Shown one piece after another: positions 19,279 through 27,374 of a stretch of DNA of 27,646 nt (positions are counted from its first letter, which is position 1; each line of letters starts with the position of its first letter). The stretch comes from a virus. The stretch spans positions 1 to 27,646 of the IMG/VR virus record IMGVR_UViG_3300046655_000160; one strand, written 5' to 3'. Both the position numbers and the translations under genes were made by a program. The notes below the pieces were generated by a model. That model searched no databases, was not told the DNA's origin, and saw only the letters and a program-made list of their open reading frames with translations.

Positions 19279-20940
19279 TTAGCGGGGTATGCTGAGCAGG
19301 CCACCTGTTTGGCGTGCCCCAGACTTCAAGGTGTCCAAGAGCATCTGAGTTGCCGCGCTGTTTTGCGTTGGCATCAGCAAATTTTGCACAGGACGTGACC
19401 GAAGGGTCTGCCTACCAGCGGCCGGCAAGGCGGCGCCTGCGGCCATACCTAGAGGCACAGCGAGCATAGGATCCATTCCGGTCTGAGTTGCTGCGTAAGC
19501 ACCACCACCAGCGCCTAAAAGTCCGCCACCGCCTGTCATCGTCCTACGGCCACCAGCTTGCACGGCCGGCATGGAGCTCACAACTTCCTCCGCAGCACGA
19601 CCAAGATTTGCCAACTCTGACCCAGTACCCAGAATGTACTGGTTGCCTTCTCTGTTGCGCAGCGCACCCGCCAACATGGCTGGAGAGATATAGCCGCCGG
19701 CGCTGTCTGACCCTCTCGTCTTGAGGGCGCGCATTGCGGTCAAATAGCTCCGGTACTGGTCGCGGGCCTGCATTAGCTCCGGAACCAGCTTCGGCTGAGA
19801 GCGGCGGACACTTTCAATCATAAAGTCGTCAATCACGCCATTCATCAGGAATGCGCTTTCATAGACCAGAGGGTCGTCAGTTCCGTTCATCACCTTGCGG
19901 AGACGAGACCGCATGTTTTGGATTTTCTTATTTGATATAGGCTTCCCGGCTGCGGCTGCGCTGAGGATTTCGTCATTCACGTCCACTAAAAACGGCGGGA
20001 CGTCTCCCGTTGCCGAGGTTCCAAGGTGGTCCTCGATAACTTTATTAGCGCGCACGGCCGTTTCGGTCGACGGCACGTCGTCGATGACGTTGTCCGCTCT
20101 GTCGAAAACTTTTCCAAGGCGATCCTTGACGTCTCGCATAGCCGCTGGAGTTGCCAAGGCGCTATCCGACCCCATAGTCTTCATGGTGGCCGTCGTTAAG
20201 GTGCGCTTAGTTTCAAGAGGCACCTCCATGCTTCCCTCAAGAGCCATGAGGCGAGGGGATCCGGATTTTAGGCCAGTAGTCATGGAGACATCAGCGTCTT
20301 CGAGTGTCCGCACCGCCTCGCCTCGAGCTGTACCCGGCTGCGTCAGACGAGCCTCTGGCCCCAACACTGCACGCTGCGTGCCCTGACGCAGTGCGCTCGT
20401 TGCAAACGGCGTTCCGAGTGCCGCGGCCAGTCTAGCTGGACCCTCCATCTCGGTTCCCTTAGTCATCTGACCGGCGGTTTCGCTTGCCAGTGCTGGAAGC
20501 ACTACTGAACGTGCAGCGCGAAGCGGCCCGCCATATGGCATAGCCAAGGCGCCGCCCACAAACTCTCCGGTCGTCTTGGCATACTCGCCCTCGGTTGTCT
20601 GTGGCTCGTATTCAGTAAATCCGCCAGTCATTCTCGAGACGAGCGGGAGTATTTGCGGGTCGAGGTTCATCTCTGGCGCGTCTTCCATGCCGCCGAACAG
20701 CATGCGTGACAGCATAGACGGACCCTCTTGGATTAGCGTAGCGCCCTGACCCAGCATATCAACGGTTTTAGCGAAGCCACTTAGACCGCCAGACGCACCG
20801 GACTTAACAACGTCCTCAGTCTTGCTCGGCTTTGCCTTCTGCTCCTCCGCAAAATACATATCCATGAGGCGGTCTCTGTCTGCGGTTCGTCCGTCGGCCT
20901 CGGCTTGCCGTGCTAATTCAAGTAGCTCTTGCAGGTCCAT
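19279..20940 (-). CDS. Internal virion/DNA-ejection protein, putative (553 aa)
   Basis: The last gene of the virion operon overlaps its predecessor's stop (TAATG). The first 40 residues form a charged helix (DLQELLELARQAEADGRTAD). Small-residue-rich stretches follow (TGEFVGGALAMPYGGPLRA), then a long helical middle (KKIQNMRSRLRKVMNGTDD). The C-terminal 90 residues are Gly/Ala/Met-rich and hydrophobic (TGGGGLLGAGGGAYAATQTG, MLAVPLGMAAGAALPAAG). Amphipathic, membrane-active composition and the position with two similar large proteins fit the ejected core proteins of P22/T7-type podoviruses. No enzyme motif is seen. Confidence 0.7.
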   Translation of the reverse strand: MDLQELLELARQAEADGRTADRDRLMDMYFAEEQKAKPSKTEDVVKSGASGGLSGFAKTVDMLGQGATLIQEGPSMLSRMLFGGMEDAPEMNLDPQILPLVSRMTGGFTEYEPQTTEGEYAKTTGEFVGGALAMPYGGPLRAARSVVLPALASETAGQMTKGTEMEGPARLAAALGTPFATSALRQGTQRAVLGPEARLTQPGTARGEAVRTLEDADVSMTTGLKSGSPRLMALEGSMEVPLETKRTLTTATMKTMGSDSALATPAAMRDVKDRLGKVFDRADNVIDDVPSTETAVRANKVIEDHLGTSATGDVPPFLVDVNDEILSAAAAGKPISNKKIQNMRSRLRKVMNGTDDPLVYESAFLMNGVIDDFMIESVRRSQPKLVPELMQARDQYRSYLTAMRALKTRGSDSAGGYISPAMLAGALRNREGNQYILGTGSELANLGRAAEEVVSSMPAVQAGGRRTMTGGGGLLGAGGGAYAATQTGMDPMLAVPLGMAAGAALPAAGRQTLRSRPVQNLLMPTQNSAATQMLLDTLKSGARQTGGLLSIPR

Positions 20941-22136
20941 TAACCTCTCCCCTCACGCATTCTTTTTAAAAATTCTGCGTCGGTTTCGCCCTGAGCGGGT
21001 GCGTCTGACGATGGATCAAGCCACGCTGGGCGACCCTTAAAGTGGCTGTCGAGCTGCGCCATCCCATCTTCGCTTGCGCCCCTGTAAAGTCCGCGGACGA
21101 TATTTTTATACCTGCGGTCAATTTTAGCCAAAGACTTTTTCACCGCGTCCGGCCCAAGAGCTAAGTCAAGTTTTGTGACGTCATCTAAAAGAATGTTAAG
21201 CTCTTCTTTATTCAGCGCGCCCATAGTTGCCCCGGTGGATTTTAGGTCTTTTAAAGTATCCAAGGCTAGGGTTGATCTCAGGCTATCGACTAAGGCTTGC
21301 GTTTGACCGGCTTGCGTGAATGGGACGTTACGCAAAAACATTGCCATCGGCCCGGTTGTCATTGCGGGGTCATTGTCGATCATTTTTATGATTTCTTGCA
21401 TAGTCTCCAATTGACCGGCCGCAGATGACGCCTTGCCCTCCATGCCCATTTGAGCTTTCTGCGCATCTTGCAGCGCCTTAATGCGCACCGCTATTCCCGG
21501 CGCCAAGTTGGGGTTTGCCACGGCCAAGCGAGACAGTCGCTCGATCTGCGCCTGTATGTCTCCAGCCGCGGCTTCGCCCGGTCCCATGATAGAAGTTAGC
21601 GCTTCTTGCTGCGCCTGCGCCGCCTGCGCCTTGCGCCCCATATCTATCTGGTCGTTGATCGCCTTGAGGGTGCTACTGAATGCGCTGCCCTCTTTGCCCT
21701 GCAACGCAAACCCGGCGTCTTTGATGGCGCCAAACGCCAACATCATGCGCTGCTGACGGTTTAAATTGCTGAATTGGTCCGTGGCCTCCTGCGGCCCGAA
21801 GAGCATGTCGCCCAACCCGCCTGACTTTGGAGCGGTCAACTGCTCCTGAGTTACCGCAGCCGCCGCTGGCACAGCGTTCATAGCTCCCGCCACGGCCGCT
21901 GGGTCCATAGAGCCGGCGTTTAGTGCGGCAGCCTGCGGATCGAGAGTGGTCGCCATGCCCTCTGCGACCTGAGCAGCGGAAACTGGATCTGGAAGCGCTC
22001 CGGGATCGACGTCGTCTTGGATGCCAAGCCTCCGACGCATGTCGTCGGTTGCGGGGTAACCCACCGCCAAGCCTGTGACATCCACGCCCTGACGGGCAAG
22101 CTCGTCGATGCCGAATTGTGTTAAACCACTTTCCAT
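20940..22136 (-). CDS. Internal virion/DNA-ejection protein, putative (398 aa)
   Basis: The 398-residue protein has an Ala/Gln/Gly-rich first third (DPVSAAQVAEGMATTLDPQA). A helical region rich in Gln and Ala follows (NDQIDMGRKAQAAQAQQEAL), then a C-terminal helical domain (LVDSLRSTLALDTLKDLKST, then GALNKEELNILLDDVTKLDL). The latter segment resembles phage internal/ejection proteins I have seen in P22-like and marine podoviruses. The C-terminus is charged (DAEFLKRMREGRG). Three bases separate it from the upstream gene. It would travel into the host with the DNA. Confidence 0.7.
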   Translation of the reverse strand: MESGLTQFGIDELARQGVDVTGLAVGYPATDDMRRRLGIQDDVDPGALPDPVSAAQVAEGMATTLDPQAAALNAGSMDPAAVAGAMNAVPAAAAVTQEQLTAPKSGGLGDMLFGPQEATDQFSNLNRQQRMMLAFGAIKDAGFALQGKEGSAFSSTLKAINDQIDMGRKAQAAQAQQEALTSIMGPGEAAAGDIQAQIERLSRLAVANPNLAPGIAVRIKALQDAQKAQMGMEGKASSAAGQLETMQEIIKMIDNDPAMTTGPMAMFLRNVPFTQAGQTQALVDSLRSTLALDTLKDLKSTGATMGALNKEELNILLDDVTKLDLALGPDAVKKSLAKIDRRYKNIVRGLYRGASEDGMAQLDSHFKGRPAWLDPSSDAPAQGETDAEFLKRMREGRG

Positions 22137-22139
22137 GTT

Positions 22140-23237
22140 CTAGCCCTCATACCCGATGCTCTTGCGCTTCGCGTCCATGAATGGACGTATAACCGCTTTC
22201 AAGAATGGCGCCTTGCGAATAACCGCGGCCACGCGCTCCCCGTGTTTCAAGTATGCGTTGCGGAACCATGCAGGCGCCCAGTCAAACAGCCACTCGCGGA
22301 ACTCAAGCCACTTAGGATCGCTGGCACCATACACCTCGCGAGCCACCCAGCATCCGGGGCCATAACCCATAGCGCCGAGCCCCTGACCAAACGAGCCAAG
22401 TGCCGATAGCGCATACCCTGCGCCGCCTTGGTCTTTAGTGCCCATAGATGTGCCGGACACGTTGGTCGTCCCGAAGCCCGCCGGTATCGCCGCGGCGGTG
22501 CCAGTGAGTGCGCCAAATTGCGACAGCGGAAACTGCAATCCCGCCAAATATTGCTCGTATGCCGCGTCCAGCTCCGCCTGCTGCGGCGCTCTCTCTGCCG
22601 AGCCTGCTGTGAGCTGAGCCCCGAGGCCAGCGAGCTGAGACTGCAAGCCTGCACCGGCGGTCGATGCCATCTGACCCGCTGCCTGCATGCGAAGCGCGTC
22701 TTCCGCTGCTGCACGCTGCGTGCCGTACTGCAAGCCCTGCTGCTGCAATCCCGCCAAAGTTTGGCCCATGCGGGCGTCGTATTCGCCTGCGCGCTCGCCT
22801 TGGAACACGTCGCGACGAGTGTTGCCGAATGCGCCGGCGCCAGTGATCTGGCCCTGCTCTGCGACGATGTCCTTGCCGCGCTGCCGCTCCATAAGCGCCA
22901 GCGTCGGGTCGATGACGCCCTGAGTAAACTGGTTTTGGTATTGCGCGATCTGCGCCGCCTGATCTTGCGGTGTGCGACCAGCGAGGCCAGCGTAAACGTC
23001 GCCGGCGGCGCCGTAAGCGTCAGCGCCAGTATCGAGCCCGCCATAACCCTGTATTGCTCCACGCTCCAAGTCGGTCATCCCGGCCACACGCTGACCCTCA
23101 TATGGCGTGAACTCGGCAGTGCCGATCTCGGTGCCCTTCGGGATTACGACGTTCCGCAGGAAGTCTTCTTGGAACTGAGGCATCGTCGCCTCGGTGGTGT
23201 TGTCGATAACTTCCGTGGTCTTGGTTGTGCTGCCCAT
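22140..23237 (-). CDS. Internal virion/DNA-transfer protein, putative (365 aa)
   Basis: The start is the ATG at 23237 (MGSTTKTTEVIDNTTEA), one base after the stop of the GNAT-like gene (TAAGATG); the longer frame has no site and would overlap it. The centre is very rich in Gln, Ala and Gly (AGLQQQGLQYGTQRAAAEDA). The C-terminal 60 residues are Trp/Arg/Phe-rich (CWVAREVYGASDPKWLEFRE, WAPAWFRNAYLKHGERVA), a conserved end found on several phage internal proteins. Role as an ejected channel/core component is inferred from composition, neighbours and this tail. Confidence 0.7.
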   Translation of the reverse strand: MGSTTKTTEVIDNTTEATMPQFQEDFLRNVVIPKGTEIGTAEFTPYEGQRVAGMTDLERGAIQGYGGLDTGADAYGAAGDVYAGLAGRTPQDQAAQIAQYQNQFTQGVIDPTLALMERQRGKDIVAEQGQITGAGAFGNTRRDVFQGERAGEYDARMGQTLAGLQQQGLQYGTQRAAAEDALRMQAAGQMASTAGAGLQSQLAGLGAQLTAGSAERAPQQAELDAAYEQYLAGLQFPLSQFGALTGTAAAIPAGFGTTNVSGTSMGTKDQGGAGYALSALGSFGQGLGAMGYGPGCWVAREVYGASDPKWLEFREWLFDWAPAWFRNAYLKHGERVAAVIRKAPFLKAVIRPFMDAKRKSIGYEG

Positions 23238-23238
23238 C

Positions 23239-23706
23239 TTATAGCTCCATCTCGTAGTGGACGTAGGTCTTCTTGAAGAAACCACACTTGTCCAAGTATT
23301 TCTCAAACCCGAGGCGTCCGTCTGCCTCAATCCCGCTCAGCTCTGCTTTACGCGCTAACTCCACAATCGCCTCCAGAGCCTCTTGCATCCACTCAGCAAT
23401 TCGAGAGCCACCCAAGTGCTCAATAAATAGAGTTTGACGCATGGGGTGCTGCATGACCGCAGTGCTGAACGCAGCGACAGGCTCACCCGCAATATAAACG
23501 ATCCACATAACGGACCGTCTTTCTCGAAAGTTTGCCAAAACGCGCTCCACAGGGACATTTCTCTCGTCTCTTTCTATACTGGCGGCCAGAAACGGCATGC
23601 CGATCTCAATTCCGTGGTCGATGTCCTCTGCAACGGCAGGAATGACCTCAACATTGTCTTGATGCAACTTTACCACGTTATCCATATTTACGCCAGCCTC
23701 ACCCAT
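23239..23706 (-). CDS. GNAT-fold acetyltransferase-like virion-operon protein
   Basis: The protein has a GNAT-like order: a beta strand WIVYIAGEPVAAFSTAV (about 68-84), LFIEHLGGSRIAEWMQEALE around the acetyl-CoA-binding helix (about 93-112), then ARKAELSGIEADG and LGFEKYLDKCGFFKKTYVHY. The usual Q/R-x-x-G-x-G/A loop is reduced to LGGSRIAEW, so activity is uncertain. T7 gp13-type proteins in podoviruses share this fold and act as virion parts. ACGAGG four bases before the ATG at 23706 supports that start, which overlaps the preceding gene by 8 bases. Confidence 0.65.
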   Translation of the reverse strand: MGEAGVNMDNVVKLHQDNVEVIPAVAEDIDHGIEIGMPFLAASIERDERNVPVERVLANFRERRSVMWIVYIAGEPVAAFSTAVMQHPMRQTLFIEHLGGSRIAEWMQEALEAIVELARKAELSGIEADGRLGFEKYLDKCGFFKKTYVHYEMEL

Positions 23707-24355
23707 GTAACCTCGTGATCGACAGAGTTGACGACGGAATGCCGGGAACTGGCGACGCCGCTGCCGTGTGGTTCAAAAACCCCTGAGTGCTGTCCACCAT
23801 GAAATTGACCTCAAGATAGTCGCCGGCGCTCACTTCAAAAATTTGTGTGCGCGACACCACGAGAGTTGCGTTGTTCTGGTGTAGCGCAGTGGTCATCGCC
23901 CCATTAGTGGCTGCAATTCCATTCACGCTGGGCCAAAAATAGAAGTGAACTGTGCTGCTCGATGTGGATGAGATCTGCGCTGAGAATGACAAGACGTATT
24001 CTCCGCCCTCCTCGAATACGATCCGCGACGCAGGAGTGCCCTGAGTGATACCCTCGTTGCCGACAGGCGCGTCATAGGTCAACTTATATGCAGTGTTTGC
24101 TGAGGCCGCAGTGACGTCCGCCGTCTTAATAAAATTTGCGTGACCATCTTCCAGCACAATCTGACGCCACTCGCCATTTTTAGACACGACAGGATATCCC
24201 TCAGCCTCGTCCCAGAGCAGCGTGCCATTCTCAATCGCCGCCGCGCCGGACGGTTTAAAGACGAGCTGCGTTAGAGCCCGCCTCGTCCATGTAGAGAATG
24301 TCCGCGCCCAGTCGAATATGTCGGGTCCGACGCTGGGTGGAATTGGAGACGTCAT
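23699..24355 (-). CDS. Virion appendage protein with jelly-roll-like domain (218 aa)
   Basis: The 218 residues begin with an Asp/Trp/Arg segment (PDIFDWARTFSTWTRRALTQ) that may anchor it to the tail. A beta-rich part follows (EGGEYVLSFSAQISSTSSST, VHFYFWPSVNG, NATLVVSRTQIFEVSAGDYL) with alternating hydrophobic residues typical of a C1q/TNF-like jelly roll, often used in phage head or tail decoration. It is coupled (ATGA) to the tail-nozzle gene. Fold is an inference from pattern only. Confidence 0.55.
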   Translation of the reverse strand: MTSPIPPSVGPDIFDWARTFSTWTRRALTQLVFKPSGAAAIENGTLLWDEAEGYPVVSKNGEWRQIVLEDGHANFIKTADVTAASANTAYKLTYDAPVGNEGITQGTPASRIVFEEGGEYVLSFSAQISSTSSSTVHFYFWPSVNGIAATNGAMTTALHQNNATLVVSRTQIFEVSAGDYLEVNFMVDSTQGFLNHTAAASPVPGIPSSTLSITRLHG

Positions 24356-25830
24356 CTCTTGCCGCCCGCAACTGCGTCGACGCGCATGACACCCACCCGC
24401 CAGTCAGCGAGGCGCGCGCCCTCGACGCGCATTCGAGCCTGACGACCAGAGAAGCGAACAGACGTCGGGTTTGCCATAGCAAACGGCCCGTGAGACGTCT
24501 CCGACCCGTTGGGATATAGACGCGTTTTGAACGTGGCTGAGACGTCGCCCTGTGTCAACTCGTCTGGGATCAGTCTGGTGACTTTGACTAAGTTGTCGCC
24601 TGAGCCAATTGAGAACGGCCCAGTCTCCGCAAACACTGTGGCGCCGTCGTAGTTTAGGCCGACCTCGTGCTCATACATCGTACCCCCCGGAGACATCATC
24701 AGTGGGTATCTAAAAACTCCGCGGTCGACGCCGCATGTGCGTGACAGCTCACCTGTAGCCCAGTAGCCCTGCTTGTAATCAAAGCTAACGTAGCGATCAA
24801 TTTCGTTTGAGTTAGAGCTACAGTAAAACCACCAGACTTCTCCCTGCTGGCCTAAAGATGCACTCCAGCACTTACTAATCTGCGAGCGGTTTATGTCCCC
24901 GAATATGTAGTCTTTTACGTCACACTCAAGCTCTTGGACGTTGGACCCGTTGTAGAAGAAGAACGACTTGTGGCCCATCCAGAATGTCCCGACGTCCACA
25001 CTAGAAACAGCCTTTCTGGAAGCCAGACCCGACGCCGTACTAATCCTCTCAGTCGAATACACAAATGGCGCCCCGACATATGTCATGCGGTGCGTATCTA
25101 AGTCAGTGAATATTAAAGTCTGACCACGCCCGCGCTGTGCCGCCATGATTTGTCCGGCTGTTTGCAGTATCTGAGAGCCGGCCTGATTTGTGCTTGATGG
25201 CGTCCATGTGGTGATGTCTTCTTGGTCGGACCACTGGACAACCCTCGGGTCTCCGCCCGCCCCAAGGCAAAACAAAAAGCGCTCCTCACTTACAATTACT
25301 CCAAGGTTATTGGTGGGCGCATTGGGTATTACTGTAGCCGCTGTCGCCGTGTTTCCAGTCCACTGGTATGCCCTGCCGTCGTCTACGCTGCACGCGACAA
25401 GGTAGTTTCCAAAGTTATCTAGAGACCATGTGGTCGCCTCTTGGTAATTCCCGGTGTCTGGCCGCTCTGTGCCGTAGAAAGACGTCCCATAGGTTGAATA
25501 CCCATAGCCAGTGTTGATAGCCGCGTCTTGAGTGCCGGCGGTTAAGCCTGCCGGTGTTATGGTGTAGACAGTGCCGGCAGAGTTTGTGACGTACAAATTG
25601 TTATAAGTCCCCATAGCCGCCCAGCGAGAGCCATTGCTATCCTGCCACGCGTGCATGCTGCGAGCTTTTTCTGATACCGCACTTGCAGTGCGTTCACGCC
25701 AACCACCCACCGGACGCAAGGATGAGCCGAGCCAGCGGACGAGGTTACCATCCCGCCAGCGACCTGCGGCTTCGTATTCTGTGCCGTTCCGATACATTCC
25801 CGCAGGAATTTTGAGCGGTATTAGTGCCAT
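24352..25830 (-). CDS. Tail nozzle/stabilisation protein (P22 gp10-like), 492 aa
   Basis: The true start is the ATG at 25830 (MALIPLKIPAGMYRNGTEYE), overlapping the preceding stop (TGATG); an upstream ATG gives an implausible Arg-rich extension. The opening, with AGRWRDGNLVRWLGSSLRPV soon after, is characteristic of the phage stabilisation family that closes the portal channel of P22-like podoviruses. The body is beta-propeller-like, with repeated aromatic/Gly strands (MHAWQDSNGSRWAAMGTYNN, VQWSDQEDITTWTPSS, WWFYCSSNSNEIDRYVSFDY). Length is as expected. It lies after the adhesin and before the appendage gene. Confidence 0.8.
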   Translation of the reverse strand: MALIPLKIPAGMYRNGTEYEAAGRWRDGNLVRWLGSSLRPVGGWRERTASAVSEKARSMHAWQDSNGSRWAAMGTYNNLYVTNSAGTVYTITPAGLTAGTQDAAINTGYGYSTYGTSFYGTERPDTGNYQEATTWSLDNFGNYLVACSVDDGRAYQWTGNTATAATVIPNAPTNNLGVIVSEERFLFCLGAGGDPRVVQWSDQEDITTWTPSSTNQAGSQILQTAGQIMAAQRGRGQTLIFTDLDTHRMTYVGAPFVYSTERISTASGLASRKAVSSVDVGTFWMGHKSFFFYNGSNVQELECDVKDYIFGDINRSQISKCWSASLGQQGEVWWFYCSSNSNEIDRYVSFDYKQGYWATGELSRTCGVDRGVFRYPLMMSPGGTMYEHEVGLNYDGATVFAETGPFSIGSGDNLVKVTRLIPDELTQGDVSATFKTRLYPNGSETSHGPFAMANPTSVRFSGRQARMRVEGARLADWRVGVMRVDAVAGGKR

Positions 25831-26810
25831 CAGGATGTCGCTCCGTAAATTGTGCCGTTGTTTGTCAGCGTGGCTGTCCCAGAGATAGCAGCGCCGCCTG
25901 CGCCCGCTCCCGACCCAGCACCTGATAGCCCCCAACCACCTCCGCTGACTGTCGTGTTGCTCGCCTCAAGTATAGACCCGCCCTCTCCGCCCGGATTTAG
26001 TCCGCCAGTGCCGCCTACCAGCGTCCTATTTCCAGATGAAAGCACGCCGCAGGGAGTGCTGACGGTTCCAGATGCCGTGCAACTCCCGAGCGTGGCATTG
26101 CCAGATCCCGCGGAGGCGCCCTGCCTGCCTCCAGCGCCCCTAACGCCAGAGCCGGTGACAACACACGACAGTGGGATAGGGTAAGGCGTGCCTTCGCAAC
26201 TGACGCTAACAGAGCTGCTGAGCCCTTGCGAGAACGTGTACGATCCACCAGCCGCGCCAGCTTGCCCTGGAGCCGCTTGGCCAGCACCACCGCCGCCTTG
26301 GTCGCCACCTCCGCCGCCTCCACCGCCAGCTATAAATGCGCCAGAGTTATTGGTTATGGATACGGTGTCGCTTGTGGTGACCTGCAACGCCGGTCCGCCA
26401 TCAGACCCAGCGCCACCGCCTTGGCCCGTGATGTTGCCGCTATTGACGATTGTAAGGCCGCCGGGGAAGCTGCCGGCGACAACAGCCCCGCCTGTCGATG
26501 TGCTGTTAGAGTATAGAGTGGTGCCCGCGTTGATGTTGGCCACCAAGGGGGTCTGACCGTCCCAGCCATCCGACACTGCGAGCGCGCGGATATCTGCGCT
26601 CTGAGTGTCGCTAGATATGCTGAAAGAGTATTGATTAGAGGCGCCGTAGAAGTCGCCAACGCTAATTTCTCCAGACGCCGGGACACCAGAGGTGCCGGCC
26701 GGAACAAACGACCCGCCGCTGTAATACTCTGACAGGCTGACCGGGTTAGTGCCGCCAAACTCTGACTGTATTTCGGATAACTTTATTGCTCCGGATGTCT
26801 GCAGAGCCAT
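25830..26810 (-). CDS. Glycine-rich tail adhesin, gp38-like (326 aa)
   Basis: The N-terminus (MALQTSGAIKLSEIQSEFGG, then NPVSLSEYYSGG) is the usual opening of phage adhesin/fibre-tip proteins. From about 115 on, runs of Gly appear (GGGGGGGGDQGGGGAGQAAP, GGTGGLNPGGEGGS, GWGLSGAGSGAGAGGAAI) separated by variable segments with Thr, Ser and four Cys. This alternation of glycine-rich strands and short variable loops is how T-even gp38 adhesins present receptor contacts. It is likely the receptor-binding protein and a fast-evolving region. The start overlaps the previous stop (TGATG). Confidence 0.7.
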   Translation of the reverse strand: MALQTSGAIKLSEIQSEFGGTNPVSLSEYYSGGSFVPAGTSGVPASGEISVGDFYGASNQYSFSISSDTQSADIRALAVSDGWDGQTPLVANINAGTTLYSNSTSTGGAVVAGSFPGGLTIVNSGNITGQGGGAGSDGGPALQVTTSDTVSITNNSGAFIAGGGGGGGGDQGGGGAGQAAPGQAGAAGGSYTFSQGLSSSVSVSCEGTPYPIPLSCVVTGSGVRGAGGRQGASAGSGNATLGSCTASGTVSTPCGVLSSGNRTLVGGTGGLNPGGEGGSILEASNTTVSGGGWGLSGAGSGAGAGGAAISGTATLTNNGTIYGATS

Positions 26811-27280
26811 CACGCATCTCCAAACGCGGTCATGTCGCCTTCAGCCGTTAAGGCGCCAGTGCTGGTCAGTTTAAGCCGCGCTGTTCCGTTATACGAAAAC
26901 ACCAAGTCACTTCCGCTTTGCGCTATCGTCCACCCCCCGAGGCCAACAGCCCCAGTGAATGTCGGACTGGCAATAGGCGCCTTGGCGTCTATCTGCGTCT
27001 GAATGGCGGAGGTTACGCCGTCGCAGTAGTTGATCTCAGTTGTTGTCGCCGTAACTCCACTCAAAATGTTTATTTCGGATGTCGTTGCGGTCACCCCGTC
27101 CAGCTTATTAAGCTCTGCGGTTGACACTGTTGCGCCGTCTAATATTGCAAACTCTGTGGCGCTTGCCCCGCCGAGCAACGTGTCAATGCTGGTCCAGTTG
27201 GCATTTAGGTTAGCACCCCACTGGTCCTCGCTGCCGCCGACGGTCGGTAGGACAAAAGAATAATTTGTTGTATTTGCCAT
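26810..27280 (-). CDS. Short tail fibre/appendage protein (156 aa)
   Basis: AGAGGA lies eight bases before the ATG. After MANTTNYSFVLPTVGGSEDQ, WGANLNANWTSIDTLLGG forms the standard start of tail-fibre shaft genes. Three short repeats follow: FAILDGATVSTAELNKLDG, VTATTSEINILSGV, VTATTTEINYCDGV. This LDGV/T-S-E-I pattern folds as a repeating beta shaft. The end is a small beta domain. It would link the tail to the adhesin encoded next. Confidence 0.75.
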   Translation of the reverse strand: MANTTNYSFVLPTVGGSEDQWGANLNANWTSIDTLLGGASATEFAILDGATVSTAELNKLDGVTATTSEINILSGVTATTTEINYCDGVTSAIQTQIDAKAPIASPTFTGAVGLGGWTIAQSGSDLVFSYNGTARLKLTSTGALTAEGDMTAFGDA

Positions 27281-27339
27281 GCTTCTGGTCCTCTGCCGCT
27301 GCGCCGTTTGGGAGATTATACACTCATTTTTAATGTGAT

Positions 27340-27369
27340 GCCACCTGCGTAAGTATTAGCGCAGGTGGC
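27340..27369 (-). terminator. Perfect 10-bp hairpin between virion genes
   Basis: GCCACCTGCG (27340-27349) and CGCAGGTGGC (27360-27369) are exact complements with a 10-base loop. On the minus strand it lies five bases after the stop of the incomplete gene at 27375 and before the fibre gene. No U-run follows, so partial termination or mRNA processing are both possible. Confidence 0.5.
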
Positions 27370-27374
27370 GTGCT

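Noticed and set aside
22247-23062. 271-residue minus frame within the 365-residue internal-protein gene
   Set aside because: Ser/Arg/Leu-rich shadow; the parent frame has coupling at both ends and a recognisable C-terminus.
25831-25935. Longer start for the tail nozzle gene
   Set aside because: The extra 35 residues are Arg/Cys-rich, overlap the adhesin gene and have no ribosome-binding site; the ATG at 25830 is coupled and begins with the family's typical N-terminus.
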